This document shows, in pieces, positions 1 to 10,765 of a stretch of DNA of 64,000 bases. The position numbers and the translations under genes were made by a program. Location of the stretch: the NCBI GenBank assembly GCA_032173965.1, contig CM063283.1, positions 109,997,108 to 110,061,107 of the forward strand, in the 5' to 3' direction. The DNA is from Sitta carolinensis. Its lineage: Eukaryota > Chordata > Aves > Passeriformes > Sittidae. Below the pieces are notes generated by a model, which made no database searches, was not told the DNA's origin, and was given only the letters and a program-made list of their open reading frames with translations. Positions within the stretch are counted from its first letter, which is position 1. Every line of letters begins with the position of its first letter.

Positions 1-1288
1 CAGTGTAGCTTTGCTCCAAAAATCTTTTTCCTATCAGGCATGTACCACCCAGGAGTGCACTGACTTCAGGGTGACCTGCTGTGCTGGACTGTCAGTGATT
101 TGGGTGAGTCTTTCTGGTGCAGTCCAGGCATAACCCCAGTGTATCCCTCCCTCTCTCCCCTCAGGTGTGCTGCTCCACAGGGTAACTGAAGAGGAACAAC
201 TAAAGCAGCATAGCTTTAGAACTCACCAAAGCTGAGTGGATGCAACAAGCACCTGCCTGTAGAGAAACATAAATGAAGTCACTTTTTCACAGTCACTTCT
301 CTCCTGGAATGGGAAGAAGTACTGGAATAATCCTTTTTTTCTCTCAGGGTCTTTCTATATCCAACCCTCACCCTGGTCCTGTCCCTTTCCAGTGGTTATT
401 TGGTTATTGCAATGTTTTGCTGTGGTTTGGTCAGGGTGAGGGGGATGCCCTGTGCTGTAGCTGCCCATCCACCTGGTGGTGGTGACCCACACTCACCGTG
501 CTCCTGTCCTGGTTTCACCTGTGACACCCCAGGACTGTGGGAGAAAGGCCAGTGTGCTTCTTTGTGCCTGAGGTCATTTGCTGTGGATGGCAGGAGAATA
601 AGTAATCGAGACTTTGGCTCTGACTGCCCATGCCCTTCATCCTGCCAGCCACAAGCAAGAGAGACCCACACTGACTTGGCCCCTGGCCCAAAGCAAAATC
701 ACTTTCAAGGCACTGGCTGCCCTTTTAGGTACAACTTTATGATCAAAAATCCCCAAAACCCCACAATGCTGAGACATCATGGAAAAACTAGAAAAAAAAA
801 ATGGCAGCTCTCTCCCCACTGGAGCTGTTACCATGTTTGTGTGCACAGCCTATTGTTTATCCCCATGCCTGAAGCCACCTGGTGCTATGGCTTTCCACAG
901 GAGTTCAGCTTCAACCTGCACAAGGAGCCAGGAGCTGGTGCTCTCCTCTCTGCAGCCAAGCCCACCCCAGCCCTAGACAGGCTGTGCCATGGCATTACCT
1001 GGGGCTGGGAGGGCTTGGCCTTCAACCTTGGCACTTTTCTTCCCATCGGGGCATCGTTCTGCCTCTCCCCTTTGGCACGTGGGCTTGGCTTGGCTGGGGG
1101 CACACAAGGCTGCCCATCTCCACTGACCAGGCAGGATGAGTGCCAGCAATCCCCTAATCTCACCAACCCGCAAGCTGCGACCACATCCCCACGAGACCCT
1201 TTCCACGCCCCTAAACCCCACGGGATTTTCTCTCCCCCGTGCCCCCCCCCCCCAGCCGTGGGGGGCTCTGGAGCCACGGGACACAGAC
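1..1288 (-). other. DIPK2B: DIPK2B intron 2, 5' part (runs off the window)
   Basis: This is sequence downstream of the exon 2 donor on the minus strand. It starts GC-rich, includes a 12-base C run (1242-1253), and becomes ordinary towards position 1. A 302-codon plus-strand frame (400-1308) crosses into exon 2 antisense. It is Pro/Gly/Cys-rich, low in complexity and unlike any protein I know, so I treat it as a chance frame in GC-rich DNA. No exon 3 is visible. Confidence 0.8.
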
Positions 1289-1553
1289 CTGGACCAGGTC
1301 AGGCGTGAGGCGCTTGGCCCGCAGCCACTTCTGGAAGCGCTGGGTGCGGCGCAGGGCGCGCTCCAGGCTGCAGGTCCTGGTCTTGAGCAGGGCGGTGCAG
1401 ATGCGCTTGTCAGCCCGGTCGTGCTGGTACTTGGAGGTCAGCCGGGTGATGTCCACCAGCCGCCAGCTCTTGGCATCGTCCGTGTAGTTGCCCGAGTAGC
1501 TGAGCAGGGAGCTGGGGGGCAGCTTTAAATGAGAAGAAAGCCAGGTGTCAAAC
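1289..1553 (-). CDS. DIPK2B: DIPK2B coding exon 2 (luminal N-terminal region)
   Basis: The exon runs from an acceptor (tttggcag|G) to a donor (CCAG|gtctgt). Its first base completes the Arg codon left open by exon 1, and 88 full codons follow, so it ends in phase 0. The translation has FDTWLSSHLKLPP at the start, a SYSGNYTDDAKSW segment with an N-glycosylation sequon (NYT), TSKYQHDRADKRIC, a TCSLERALR segment, and RFQKWLRAKRLTPDLVQ at the end. These align with mammalian DIPK2B (SDNWLASHLGLPP..., NYSDD, ...RFQKWLQAKRLTPDLVQ, from memory), including both Cys residues and the glycosylation site. No stop or frameshift is seen. The exon is much richer in CpG than exon 1 or the introns. Later exons encoding the rest of the kinase-like fold must lie to the left, outside this window, so the gene is partial here. 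The protein is expected to enter the secretory pathway. Confidence 0.95.
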
Positions 1554-2304
1554 CTGCCAAACCAAAACGAGAGCCCCAGGAGAGCGGGTTAAAAGCCACA
1601 CGGACACCCCGCACAGCGCCCGCCCCGCTGAGCGCCTCCAGCCCCTGGCGCTTCCTGCCACCGCCTGGCCAGGGCTGAGTGACCCTGGCTGGTGGCCCCA
1701 GGTACCGGGGTGAGCTGAGCAGGCTGAAACCATCAGCTAAGGAAATGAGCTTTGGTAAAAAAGTCCTTTGCTTCCCATTAATACCATGCCTTTCATGAAT
1801 TCTGCCATGGACTGAGGGTAAAATACCCAAACGGGCTCTTTTGAGTAGAGGGAGGGAGGAAAGGGAGAGGGTTACAGGGTTTTGATTCATGCAGAATTCC
1901 TGGTGTTTTTAAATTTTCCTATTTCTACACAAAGGATCTTAAAAAAGGACTACTTGACACTTTAAAGGACCCTCCTAATATTAAAACCTCCTGACAACAA
2001 ATGTATTTGGGAATATCAAAATGACCTCTTGTTTTGAGGTAGTGGCTTTTGTCAGTGCAGGGCTCTCCCTGTCTCCCCAACATCCCTGACTGTATTTCAG
2101 CAGCTGGGATGAGAGACCTCTCCAACAGCAGGAGTTTGGGCTGTGACGGGGCAACAGGGCGTGTGTGCCCTGGGCATGCAGTGCCTCTGTAGCCATGGAG
2201 ATCTTGTACTAATTTGCTCCCCCTACACAGGCACAGGAGGGGAGCATATGGGCTGGGTAATTAGGTAATTTTTTTTTGTTTCAGCAGCCCCCTCAGCCCT
2301 GCCC

Positions 2305-2342
2305 ACATGCGCATCGCGCACGCCGGAGCCGAGGAGCGCGGT
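2305..2342. promoter_or_regulatory. CpG-dense patch with NRF1-like motif in intron 1
   Basis: A 38-bp patch carries about nine CpG dinucleotides in otherwise CpG-poor intron. It includes TGCGCATCGCGCACGCC, which is close to the NRF1 consensus (YGCGCAYGCGCR) in two overlapping registers, neither perfect. It lies about 750 bp upstream of exon 2 on the gene's strand. It could mark an internal promoter or enhancer, but that is inference. Confidence 0.25.
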
Positions 2343-3078
2343 GCCTGTTCTGGGAGGGTGTCTGTAACCTGACTTGGAAAATGGCCCAGCTCTGACCTTT
2401 GGTTTGGCCAACATCCTGCCCTCGCTGCCTCTGAACCCTCCTGCCCTGAGCTCCTTGTCCAAGTGCGTAGGAAAGCACGTCCTAACTTAATCTCACTGCA
2501 AATTAAAGCCGGTCGCTCAGAAGTGAAACAGGAGAGGCAAGAGGTTCCCTGCAGCATTAGCCTAGCTGGAGTTTCAGACAGCTTACAAGATATTAACAAG
2601 TCTGAAAGCTGACGCTGGTCTTTCCTTTCAAATTCAGTTTGGGAAATTGGCACAGAGAAATTTGGGGAGGATTAATTTTCTGTGATTTCAGGCAAATAAC
2701 TGACTCAGTGACATGAGCCACCCTCTGCAATGTGAGACTGATCAGATGACCCCTCCTGAAGGCAGCACTCCACTCCCTTTCCCCACCACAGACCCTGTGC
2801 AGCTGAGCTCTGGGGCAGGCACAGGTGCCCAGGACGGGGGAAACCCTCGTGCCTCCCCTGCTTTGGCTTTCAACTCCTGCCATGTGCCTCCTCCCAAAAC
2901 TTCACCACGGAGGCTGACCAGAAGTGGGGGAGCCTTGTGTGAACAGGTTGGTGGATTCCAGCATTTCAGTTGTTTGGGTGTTTTGCCCAATATGAAATTA
3001 AAGATTCCCTGCAATAAAGGCACCTGACATGATAATAAACACTTTGTTTGGGTTTTTTATTTTGGTGTTTCAGGTGTT

Positions 3079-3126
3079 GTGTTTTTTTTTTTTTTGTTTG
3101 TTTTTTTTTTTTTTTATTTTATTTTT
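3079..3126. repeat. T-rich homopolymer block
   Basis: Runs of 14-17 T interrupted by single G or A residues (TTTGTTTGTTT, TTATTTTATTT), within intron 1. On the transcribed strand this reads as a poly-A-like block, possibly an eroded retroposon tail. No retroposon body was recognised. Confidence 0.85.
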
Positions 3127-3266
3127 GGTCAGGTTTTGAGCCGGGATTAAAGAAAAGAGAATAATTGCTGTGCCTCACTGTGATTGTTGTGCATCAGGAC
3201 CCCTCCCAGTGCTTAATCTGCAAGGTGGGCACAGCATGCCAGGCATGTACTTCTCTTTCTTTCTTC

Positions 3267-3384
3267 TTTTTTTTTTTTTTTTTTGTTTGGTTTGGGGTTT
3301 TTTGGGTTTTTTGTTTTTTTTTTTTTTTTTGGGGGGGGGGGTTATTTTTTTGTTTGTTTTTTTGGTTTTTTTGGGGTTTTTTTT
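3267..3384. repeat. Mixed poly-T / poly-G tract with G4 potential
   Basis: About 118 bp made almost only of T and G on the plus strand: an 18-T run, GGGG, GGG, a 17-T run, an 11-G run (3331-3341), then further T runs with GG and GGGG. Four or more G runs of at least three could form a G-quadruplex on the plus strand. The 11-G and long T runs may also contain assembly or sequencing length errors. Confidence 0.9.
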
Positions 3385-4134
3385 AAGTTAAGCACAAATA
3401 TGCCCTGTGACTTGACTCAAGCTTGTGTTCAGGGAAGCTCACACCAGGCAGAGAGCAGGAAAGTGCCAAGTGCCACCTCCTGCGTGCAGCAGCACATGGA
3501 TGTGTGAAATCCAGGGCTGAGCATTAATTTGAGTGTGGATGGAATGATTCCCTCTGCAGAGCTCTGGGGGCAGAGCCACCCCAGCCTGGGAACCCAGCCT
3601 GGGCTGCAGCAACTCTGTATTTGGCATCATTTCTGGGCAGCACAGCGCTGGCCTGGCACATTTGCTGGATACTTTCAAGATTCATCATCAAGTGGTGCTG
3701 TAACAACTCCCTCTGTACAGAGCTTTTTAGCTAAGGGCCCACAAATGCTCTAAGACCTTCAGGATGATCTATGTGAATAAGTGAGTCACAGATTACAGAT
3801 TTTAGATCAACCCAAAACTAAATGCTGAAGAAATAAAAACTTTTTTTTTATTATTTTTATTTTTTTTTCTAAATGAAATTAAGTATTTTGTTTCAGCCAA
3901 AATACTTTTGCTTGCATTTGGAATTTCACATTAAAAAAAAAAATAAGTAAGCTAGGTCTTAAAACAAAACAAACAAACAAACAAAAAATAGCCCATAAAC
4001 CCCAACCATCTGATTGAAGCATTCCAGCTTTTTTAGTCTTCTTTCCCATTATTTTTGGACAAAGCTCAGGACCAGCATTGGCACAAGTCTTTGAATAGTT
4101 TTGGTCAGCTCAATGCTACGGTGTTTTGAAAATC

Positions 4135-4345
4135 TAGTATTTTACAAAAACTTTCACAGCACTCTGGTACAGTTGGTAGACAGGCTTGGTATTCTCATTT
4201 ACAGATGGATAAAGTTGGGAAAAGATAAGGGAAGTGTAGAACATTAGAGTACGAGATGAGTCACCCAGCCGTTCTGGGAACAAAACCCACATCTTCTCAC
4301 TGTGAATGCATGTCAGAGCTCCCAGAAATGATGGAGAATTAATGA
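4135..4345 (-). mobile_element. Old MIR-like SINE remnant
   Basis: The sequence has the order of motifs of a reverse-oriented MIR/CORE-SINE: a TTTACAAAAACTTTCACAG start, then TATTCTCATTTACAGATGGA with AAGTTGGG, then GATGAGTCACCCAGC, then GGGAACAAAACCCACATCTTC. The alignment is from memory and strongly diverged, so the boundaries are approximate. It lies in intron 1 in the same orientation as the gene. Confidence 0.45.
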
Positions 4346-6390
4346 AGCATGTTCTAATGTGAATTAACACAGAGAAGCCCAAGTGCCATCCACCTTTGTG
4401 AACATGTGAAAAGGTACATGAGGGTGGATCAAAGAGCGTAAGCACCACTGAAATTTCCCTAGTTTAAACTCCCACTTGCCAAAAAATAATCCCAGTTTTC
4501 CAAGAAATCAAGTGGGAGAACAAATTTTACCCATGCAAAGGAAAGCCTGAAGCTGCTGAGCTGCTCAGGAGAACATTTTAAAGTTCCTCTTCCCAAAGAG
4601 CTCACAGCAGAACTTCGCATTATCGCTTATTTGTGGGAAGCCAACTGCAGGCTGGTGGGAGAGAAAAAGAAGTGTCTGGCTTAGGGAGCCCCTCAGTATC
4701 CCCTAAAGCAGAAGAATTGTGCTCCCACATGTCTGTGGCTCTGCAGTCCTGGAGCCCAGTGGGACCCTGTGCACGCCCACGCCCCGTTCCTGCTGTCCCC
4801 TGGGAAAGCCAGCGGGGCCCTCCTGCCTGGGCTCACGTAGCACCTCTCTCCCACAGCCACTGCACCCGCAGCCAGAGGCAGTTCTGCTATTTTTGGCAGG
4901 GCTGAGGGAACCTGCACGGCCCCAGTGGGAGTAACCAAAAGGGAGCTGCTTTGCTCCTGGCAGCAGGTCCCTAAAAGCCCTGCACAGGTGAGCAGTAAAG
5001 GGGCTGCAGTAGGGTGGGGCAGGGGGCAGGGGGCAGCTGCGGTGCCCTCCTGCTGCAGGGAATAAAATGCAGAGCAGATCTTGCCCTGAATGCATCCCTG
5101 GCCCCTGCAGACCCACAGCAGCCTGTCAGCCAGCTGAGTGTGCTGGGCTGATTGCACATCCACGCTGCACTTGGGGACAGGAATCCTGGCTGGGCTGGGA
5201 GAAACCCAGCCCTCAGCCCTGTGCCCCTCACCTGCTGCTCGCCCTGGCACTGTGGACGTGGCAAGCCAAAGGGCAAAGTGACAAGGACTGGGACCCCCCC
5301 ATAGGCAACAGCAAGGAGTGCTCTGGCTCAGCAAAGCCACAAGCTGCCTTTTGCCAGCAGCAGTGGAAGGATGGATGTCTGGTATTACAAGTCCATCCCA
5401 GACAAACCATTATGGTTTTACTATGCTACGTTTTATAGGATAGTTTAAGATAAAAATGGTGATTTGTCTAATACTATACTACTTACATTATAGCATTAAA
5501 AATACAATTTTACTATAATAATTCCTTCTCCCCCAGGCTTTTAAATCTATAAAAGAAAGTGCATATGGCTCTATAAATCATATCAGACCAAATAAACCCT
5601 TCCTCTGCCAAGCACTGCCTTTAACTTTCTCCTCAAATACAAGTGGCAACATTTTCCCTGCTGTCATCAGATATGCTCTGCTTTTGAGCCTAAAAATGAT
5701 TGGATTGGTCTGATGACCACTTGGACAGTGTGTGTCATCAACAGCGAGGCAGATGCAATTTCTGCCTTCAAGTTCTCACACAAATCTCCCCAAAATGTAC
5801 CAGTAATTTAGCTGTGTGCAATTTTCAAGTGTGTGGGTAACCTCATGTGCAGAAGTCCTCATGCCTCGGGCAGGTTTAGATCCCTTTTGATCTTAGTTAA
5901 AATGCATGTGAAATTCTGCACATTCACGTTGTTGCACCTGGTACAAAATTATACAGCAGGTTTTATGTTTGTAGTTAATATACTCTGTTGGAAGCATACA
6001 ATGTTAAACCCCCTTTGCCTTTAGTCAGTTGCTCATAATAAAATATTTCCAGTAAATCTAAAGAAGCTGATTTCTTCCTTTCCTCTTCCCTTTTCCCATT
6101 GCTGCCTTTAATTTTTTCAGAGCCCCTCTCTAGGAAGAAATTTGTGCCTTTTACTCCTGCTTCCAAGTTATAGCTCAGGGCTGAAGTCTGATCATGTTAG
6201 AATGGCTTTAAAAGAAAAGAGACAAAGCATCAGCTTACAGGTATTACTTAAAACACTAAGTGCTGTAATGGCAACTGGGTGCTAAGTTGCTCTTTGCATT
6301 GTTGTTAATGAAAGTACTTGGAAATTCTAACAGGCAACTTTCAAATTACTATACAGAACACTTTAAAAATTACTCTGCTGAGTTTCTGAC

Positions 6391-6614
6391 CTTATTTCCT
6401 CTTTAAAGAACTTCTTGCATATGGATGTCCCAATGCAGGCGTTGCATTTATCAAGTCCCAGGAAAGTCCGGCCAAAATTGTAGCTGGGTTTGACGTGGGG
6501 CACAGACGGAGAAGCTGTTGCTGCTGTGGAAGGGTTACAGCCCAGAGCCAAAACCAGGAGCAGCATCAATGGATCTGCATCTCTGGAGCAAAGGCAGCAT
6601 ATCCAGCGCCCCAT
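6391..6614 (-). CDS. DIPK2B: DIPK2B coding exon 1 (start codon, signal peptide, Cys-rich block)
   Basis: This is the first coding exon of DIPK2B, a member of the FAM69/DIPK family of atypical protein kinase-like proteins of the secretory pathway; the molecular function of DIPK2B itself is poorly known. The exon encodes 74 codons plus two bases. Residues about 16-26 (LMLLLVLALGC) form the hydrophobic core of a signal peptide. Residues about 45-63 contain YNFGRTFLGLDKCNACIGTS, followed by CKKFFKEEI; this matches the N-terminal Cys-rich segment of vertebrate DIPK2B as I remember it and differs from the paralogue DIPK2A (KCPACFGTS type). The start is bounded because an in-frame TAG directly precedes the ATG. 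That Kozak context is weak (T at -3, G at +4), and a second Met at residue 17 would also give a short signal peptide. The exon ends ATAAG|gtcaga, with the split AGG codon completed in exon 2. The N-terminal 40 residues diverge from mammals, as expected for a signal peptide. Confidence 0.95.
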
Positions 6615-6900
6615 CTACAGTAGTGGAGAGCTCTGCTTTTTGCAAGTTGTCCCTCTCTAGGGTTCCAGTCCCTTTGTGATGACTTCAGCCTGCAGTGGTG
6701 AGCCCCGAAACACAGCAAGACACTCTGGGTGCAGGAGACACTGCTGCAGTCCCCATCCTGCCAGCTGGTCACTGGCTCTATTGGCTTGAGGTTTGGGTGG
6801 GAAAGATATGCTGTAGGGTGGGGAGAAGGAAATACATGGAGGATGCAGATAACTTGGGTTGCCATGGTTATCTTTCCTTTCCTTGTTGCAGCTGCTTTGG
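6615..6900 (-). promoter_or_regulatory. DIPK2B: Candidate DIPK2B 5' UTR and proximal promoter
   Basis: This is the sequence immediately upstream of the exon 1 ATG. Read on the minus strand it has a CCAAT box (AGCCAATAG, 6778-6786) about 165 bp before the ATG, and two GATA motifs arranged as an inverted repeat (AGATAAC at 6847-6853 and its complement GTTATCT at 6867-6873). Adjacent to these is a GGAAAGGAAAG stretch (about 6873-6884) that could bind ETS factors. There is no obvious TATA box and no CpG island. The transcription start cannot be placed from sequence alone, so where the 5' UTR ends is unknown. GATA plus ETS sites would suit the endothelial-enriched expression reported for DIPK2B, but binding is inferred only from motifs. 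Confidence 0.35.
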
Positions 6901-9900
6901 CCCCTGCTGACCCTCCCATCAGCCAACTTGGAAACAGCACGAAGAAGTGCTCATCTGCTCTTGGTGCAGACAAATGAAGGATATCCTGTCGCTGGAGAAA
7001 AGGGCACATGTGGGACACTTAGTAGAAAAACTGATGTGGGAGGAGTAGTGGTGTGGCAGAAATGCACATTTTGCCTGAAGCCAGACCTTTGGTGTTGCTT
7101 TCTCCCTGGAGATTTGTGATAGTGCATGACATGACTTCTCAGATGCTTCCTTGGCTCGGTTTGCCCTTCTCATAATGGCACTGGAAAGGCTGTCAGGTGG
7201 AATCATCACTGTTCTTTCTTGAAAACAGCACTGTTTAGCAGTGATTGCACCACAGTGTTTTGTGCCACAGAAAGCAGGATAGCCTGCAGCTTCCCCAAGA
7301 CTCCCAGCTGATAGAGCAGCCTGACCTCTCATGCCCCTCTTGGAAAAAGGTTTTCAGCAAGACTCTTGTGCTTTGGAATGTCTTTTCTTGATGGTACTGG
7401 CACTGGAAAGAAGCTAGAGAAAGGGATGAGGGTGAACTTAGGAGGATGTCAGAGGTTTCAAATAGACTCAGAGATTTCTCTGATCACGTCAGAAGCTGTT
7501 CTTGTTATGAGAAAGACTTGGAACTCGTGGCTACCCAACCTGGCCTGGGTGCTGGGCACAGGACTAGGCCAGGAGATCTGGCAGGCTGCTGCTCAGGGCC
7601 AGGAAAGCACCCCTGGAAAGAGCCAGTGGTACTCTGGCTGCAGGCAGCACGTGTTGCTGTGGTGGCACTGGGCCTTGGTCCTCCCCTGTCCCCAGCTGTT
7701 TTCAGTGACACAGGAGACTCTCCTGGGCCAGACCTCAACATAGGGGTAGTGAGGAGCAGACTGAGGCTTTGGAGACTTCCTATGCCCCCAGCTGGACTAC
7801 TTGCAGCAAGTGGCCAAGCCATTTCTTAGCACATTTTTAATGGAAGAAGAGGGGCACTGTAGCCATACCTTTTTATCCCCTCTGGTTTTTAACCTGATGG
7901 GACTAAGGGATGTGAGAGCCACAGAGGTGTGCTTTGGGCTCTGTGATTACTCCTTACTCTCTGAAGGGGCTGCTGTGTGATCCTAACAGTGCTAGGCAAC
8001 TATTTAAAGTGCACATACTCATTAGTTGTGGCACTTGGGAGACCCAGGGTCTCTCCTTGGCTCCACGCCCTTGTGAGAGGTTGCTTCACCTCCTGGTGCA
8101 TCCCTGTGCACAAAATGGAGATGGTGATGTTTAGGGTTTGTCTAGAGGGTACAGCACTGACAGAGGAGGATAATGAGCCCTGCTGAGAAGAAAAGGGGGA
8201 TGTAATGAACCCTGCAGAAGCTGCAAAGCTGAGGGGCTGGGCAGTTCTAATACACCAGCAAGTGCATTCAGCAAACAGATCTGCAGTGTGCTGCATCATA
8301 ACATTTGGCCTCATACTCCAATATAAAGCTTTTTGAAACATGTTGGTGGAAAGAGACAGAACCAGAGCTAAACAAATATTAGCTGTTTCCCACTTCGAGA
8401 AGTTTATCCCTGGCCTTTTCTATTGCTGGTACATTGTTCCTCTCCCCTCTGCAGGAATCAGCCCTGCCCACTGTTTCCTGCCAATAGCTCTGCAAATTTG
8501 GCCAAGCCCACATTACTCCCTGCCCAGCTCTTCCCAGGATGGCACCAAAATTACACACCAGCAATCTGTATCTTCATTACGTAATACAGAAACCACATAT
8601 CCTTCAGTTTCTTTACTAATTCAGTTGCCTTCTGTCTTCAATTCCCTGCTGTAATTTTAAGAGCAGACACACCCAGGCTCCTGGTGCCCCAGCCTGTGCT
8701 GCCCCACGGAAAGGGGAGGGCTTCAGCCTCTGGGGGTGGTGATTGAGCCTTTCAATGGAAGGGGAGAAACACTGGCAAGGGTCTGGCACAAAACCCAATG
8801 CATGGGTAGCAGGCTTTCTGTGCTATAAATGATGCCTCGTTGTTTGTGTTGTACTTGCATTTTTGTGTAATTCAGGCACAGGTAAAGCAATGTTTATGTC
8901 TCCCTAGGAGCAGCACATGTAAGCGTGCTTTAGTTCAGTGTATCACACCTGCATTACCTTGGAGCATTATAAAAGCAACTTTTAGTCAAAGGATGGGAGC
9001 TGGTCCGTCATGTCCACCTCAAGCTTGCTGCTGGCATTTGCATTTACTCCCAGGATCTAAGCTCCCTCCTTCCCTCAAACATTTCTGCTCAGGCTGGGCA
9101 GACCCTGAGCACAGATGAAGTGTATAGGAAACACTCATTCATGCTCACAGCACTGGAAAACCAAAGCTTAAAAAAGAGTAGATGTATATTTGAACTAGCC
9201 AGAGGCAGCTGAGAAACCACAGCTTGGTGATTATTGTGAGAGGGGCTGTGCTTATGGAAGCAGCCTCTCTTTTACTGAGGTCGTTCAGCAGGTAATGTCA
9301 AACCTGTATTTGTTTTCCTTTCCTTCTGATGACATGGCATGGAACTATCGTGGTCAGGTGCACACAGCCAGATCTGCAGAAGCCTTGTAGATCTTCTCCT
9401 TGTGCCAGGATGTGGGATTTTCAGGGCATGGATCACTGTGGAGTCTGCTGGAACAAAGTGATAGCCCTAACAACCCGATGGGAACTTCACAAAACTTTTA
9501 ACAAGAGACTCCTATACAGCACCATTAACCATGTGAGCACACGGCCCTAACAGAAAAGCCTCCTTAGTGTTCTAAAAGTTTTAATTTCTAAAAATTTCTT
9601 AAAAGGATTAATATGAATGCAGTGCCCTATCAAAGTCAGACCAATTGCAGAAAAGCTTTTGGAGTGGTTTCTACCAACAGAGGTGAAAGTTTTTGTCTAG
9701 CCTCTGCTCCCTGATCCCTCCTTTCCCCACATGCCATGAGGCACATGGAAACACACCTGGAAGTACAACCTCACTTCTGGTCATAACCATGAGGGCAGTG
9801 GAGCTCCTGGACCCCAAAACCACCCAGTCCCTAGAGGTTTGGGTGGGTATGGCTGTGATCTCCAGCTGCTCATCGAGGTGGGAGAGAGCCTGCCCTACCT

Positions 9901-10740
9901 TGCTGCTGGCTCTGGAGGAGAACACAAGCTGATTTTTCCCGAGTATTCATGGGATGAAATACATCTTCTACTTAACCCACCTCCTGGTCTCCACCCAATC
10001 CATTAATGCAATCCAGCTGTTCCCCACTGCCTCTTTCCACCCCAGCCTATTGCCCACCTTCCCTGATCAATGCCAGCTGCCCCCCGGGGTGGGTTTCATG
10101 TCAGCAGAGCCTTGCAGCCTCCCCCTCCCCATCTCCTTGGAGCTGCTGGCTGGTTCACTCAAAGTGAAATATGGGACTAGTTCCATTCTCTGGATCGGAC
10201 TGGGACACTGGAAATTATTTTGCAGAGCAGGAGACCTTTTAAATTAGTTAAAATTAATTCAATAGTTTGGGATAATCACCAATAAGTGTTCCAAAACATC
10301 CCAGATGCAGAGGAGCTGAAGGTGCGGTGCTGCTGCTAATGCTGCCATCAGGGTCTTTGCTGTTATTGACCTGCACCTGCTCATGGGGATTTTGCTGTTT
10401 GGCCAACCTCAACAGCAGGTTTGGGGTGTCACATCATCTTATCTCCCTCTTCAACCCAGGTTTGCAAAAGAGCCTTCTCAGCAAGGATGGGGTTGCTGAG
10501 CAACAGGGTATTGCCGGGCGGGTTGCAGGAGGGCTGCATCTCACTGCCACGCACAAAAAGGAAACAATAGACAGGAAAAATCAAAGTTTTGCTGGAAGAG
10601 GAGAGGCTCCTGCTCTTCCTGAGGCCCTCAGTAATCCTTGCCTGGGTCATGCTGCCTGCAGGGCCCAGATAAGACCTTGGCTGACACACAGAGCAGCATC
10701 GCAGGACAGGGTGGAAATCAGCTCAGGGTGTGGTGCAACC
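6901..10740. other. Intergenic DNA upstream of DIPK2B, nothing coding recognised
   Basis: Moderate-GC non-coding sequence. Apart from the possible MIR remnant near 8.05-8.14 kb I see no gene, RNA or clear repeat. ORFs are short, overlap on both strands and lack family motifs. Distal regulatory elements of DIPK2B could lie here but are not identifiable by eye. Confidence 0.6.
8045..8135 (+). mobile_element. Possible MIR-like remnant
   Basis: GAGAGGTTGCTTCACCTCC...CACAAAATGGAGATGGTGATG resembles the MIR segment that reads CTTAACCTCTCTGTGCCTCAG...GTAAAATGGGGATAATGATG. The match is short and diverged, and chance similarity is possible. Confidence 0.3.
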
Positions 10741-10765
10741 ATGATTATTCTTAATAGCATTTTTC

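Larger units (their letters stand above)
1554..6390 (-). other. DIPK2B: DIPK2B intron 1
   Basis: The 4,837-bp interval between the two coding exons has matching phases and GT...AG ends on the minus strand (gtcaga at 6390, ttggcag ending at 1554). It contains a small CpG-dense patch at 2305-2342, two T-rich homopolymer blocks (3079-3126 and 3267-3384), an AAAC repeat near 3961-3987, and a MIR-like remnant near 4135-4345. ORFs within it, including a 215-codon minus-strand frame at 4693-5340, are Pro/Ser/Cys-rich and show no family signature. I see no further exon. Confidence 0.85.

Noticed and set aside
400..1308. 302-codon plus-strand open frame
   Set aside because: It runs antisense into DIPK2B exon 2, is Pro/Gly/Cys-rich and low in complexity, and sits in GC-rich DNA where stops are rare; no family motif.
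3961..3987. AAAC-rich stretch resembling telomeric or retroposon tail
   Set aside because: Only a short (AAAC)n microsatellite with no body or TTAGGG units.
4693..5340. 215-codon minus-strand open frame within intron 1
   Set aside because: Same strand as DIPK2B, but it does not match the protein; exon 1 and exon 2 already join in phase and no conserved motif is present.
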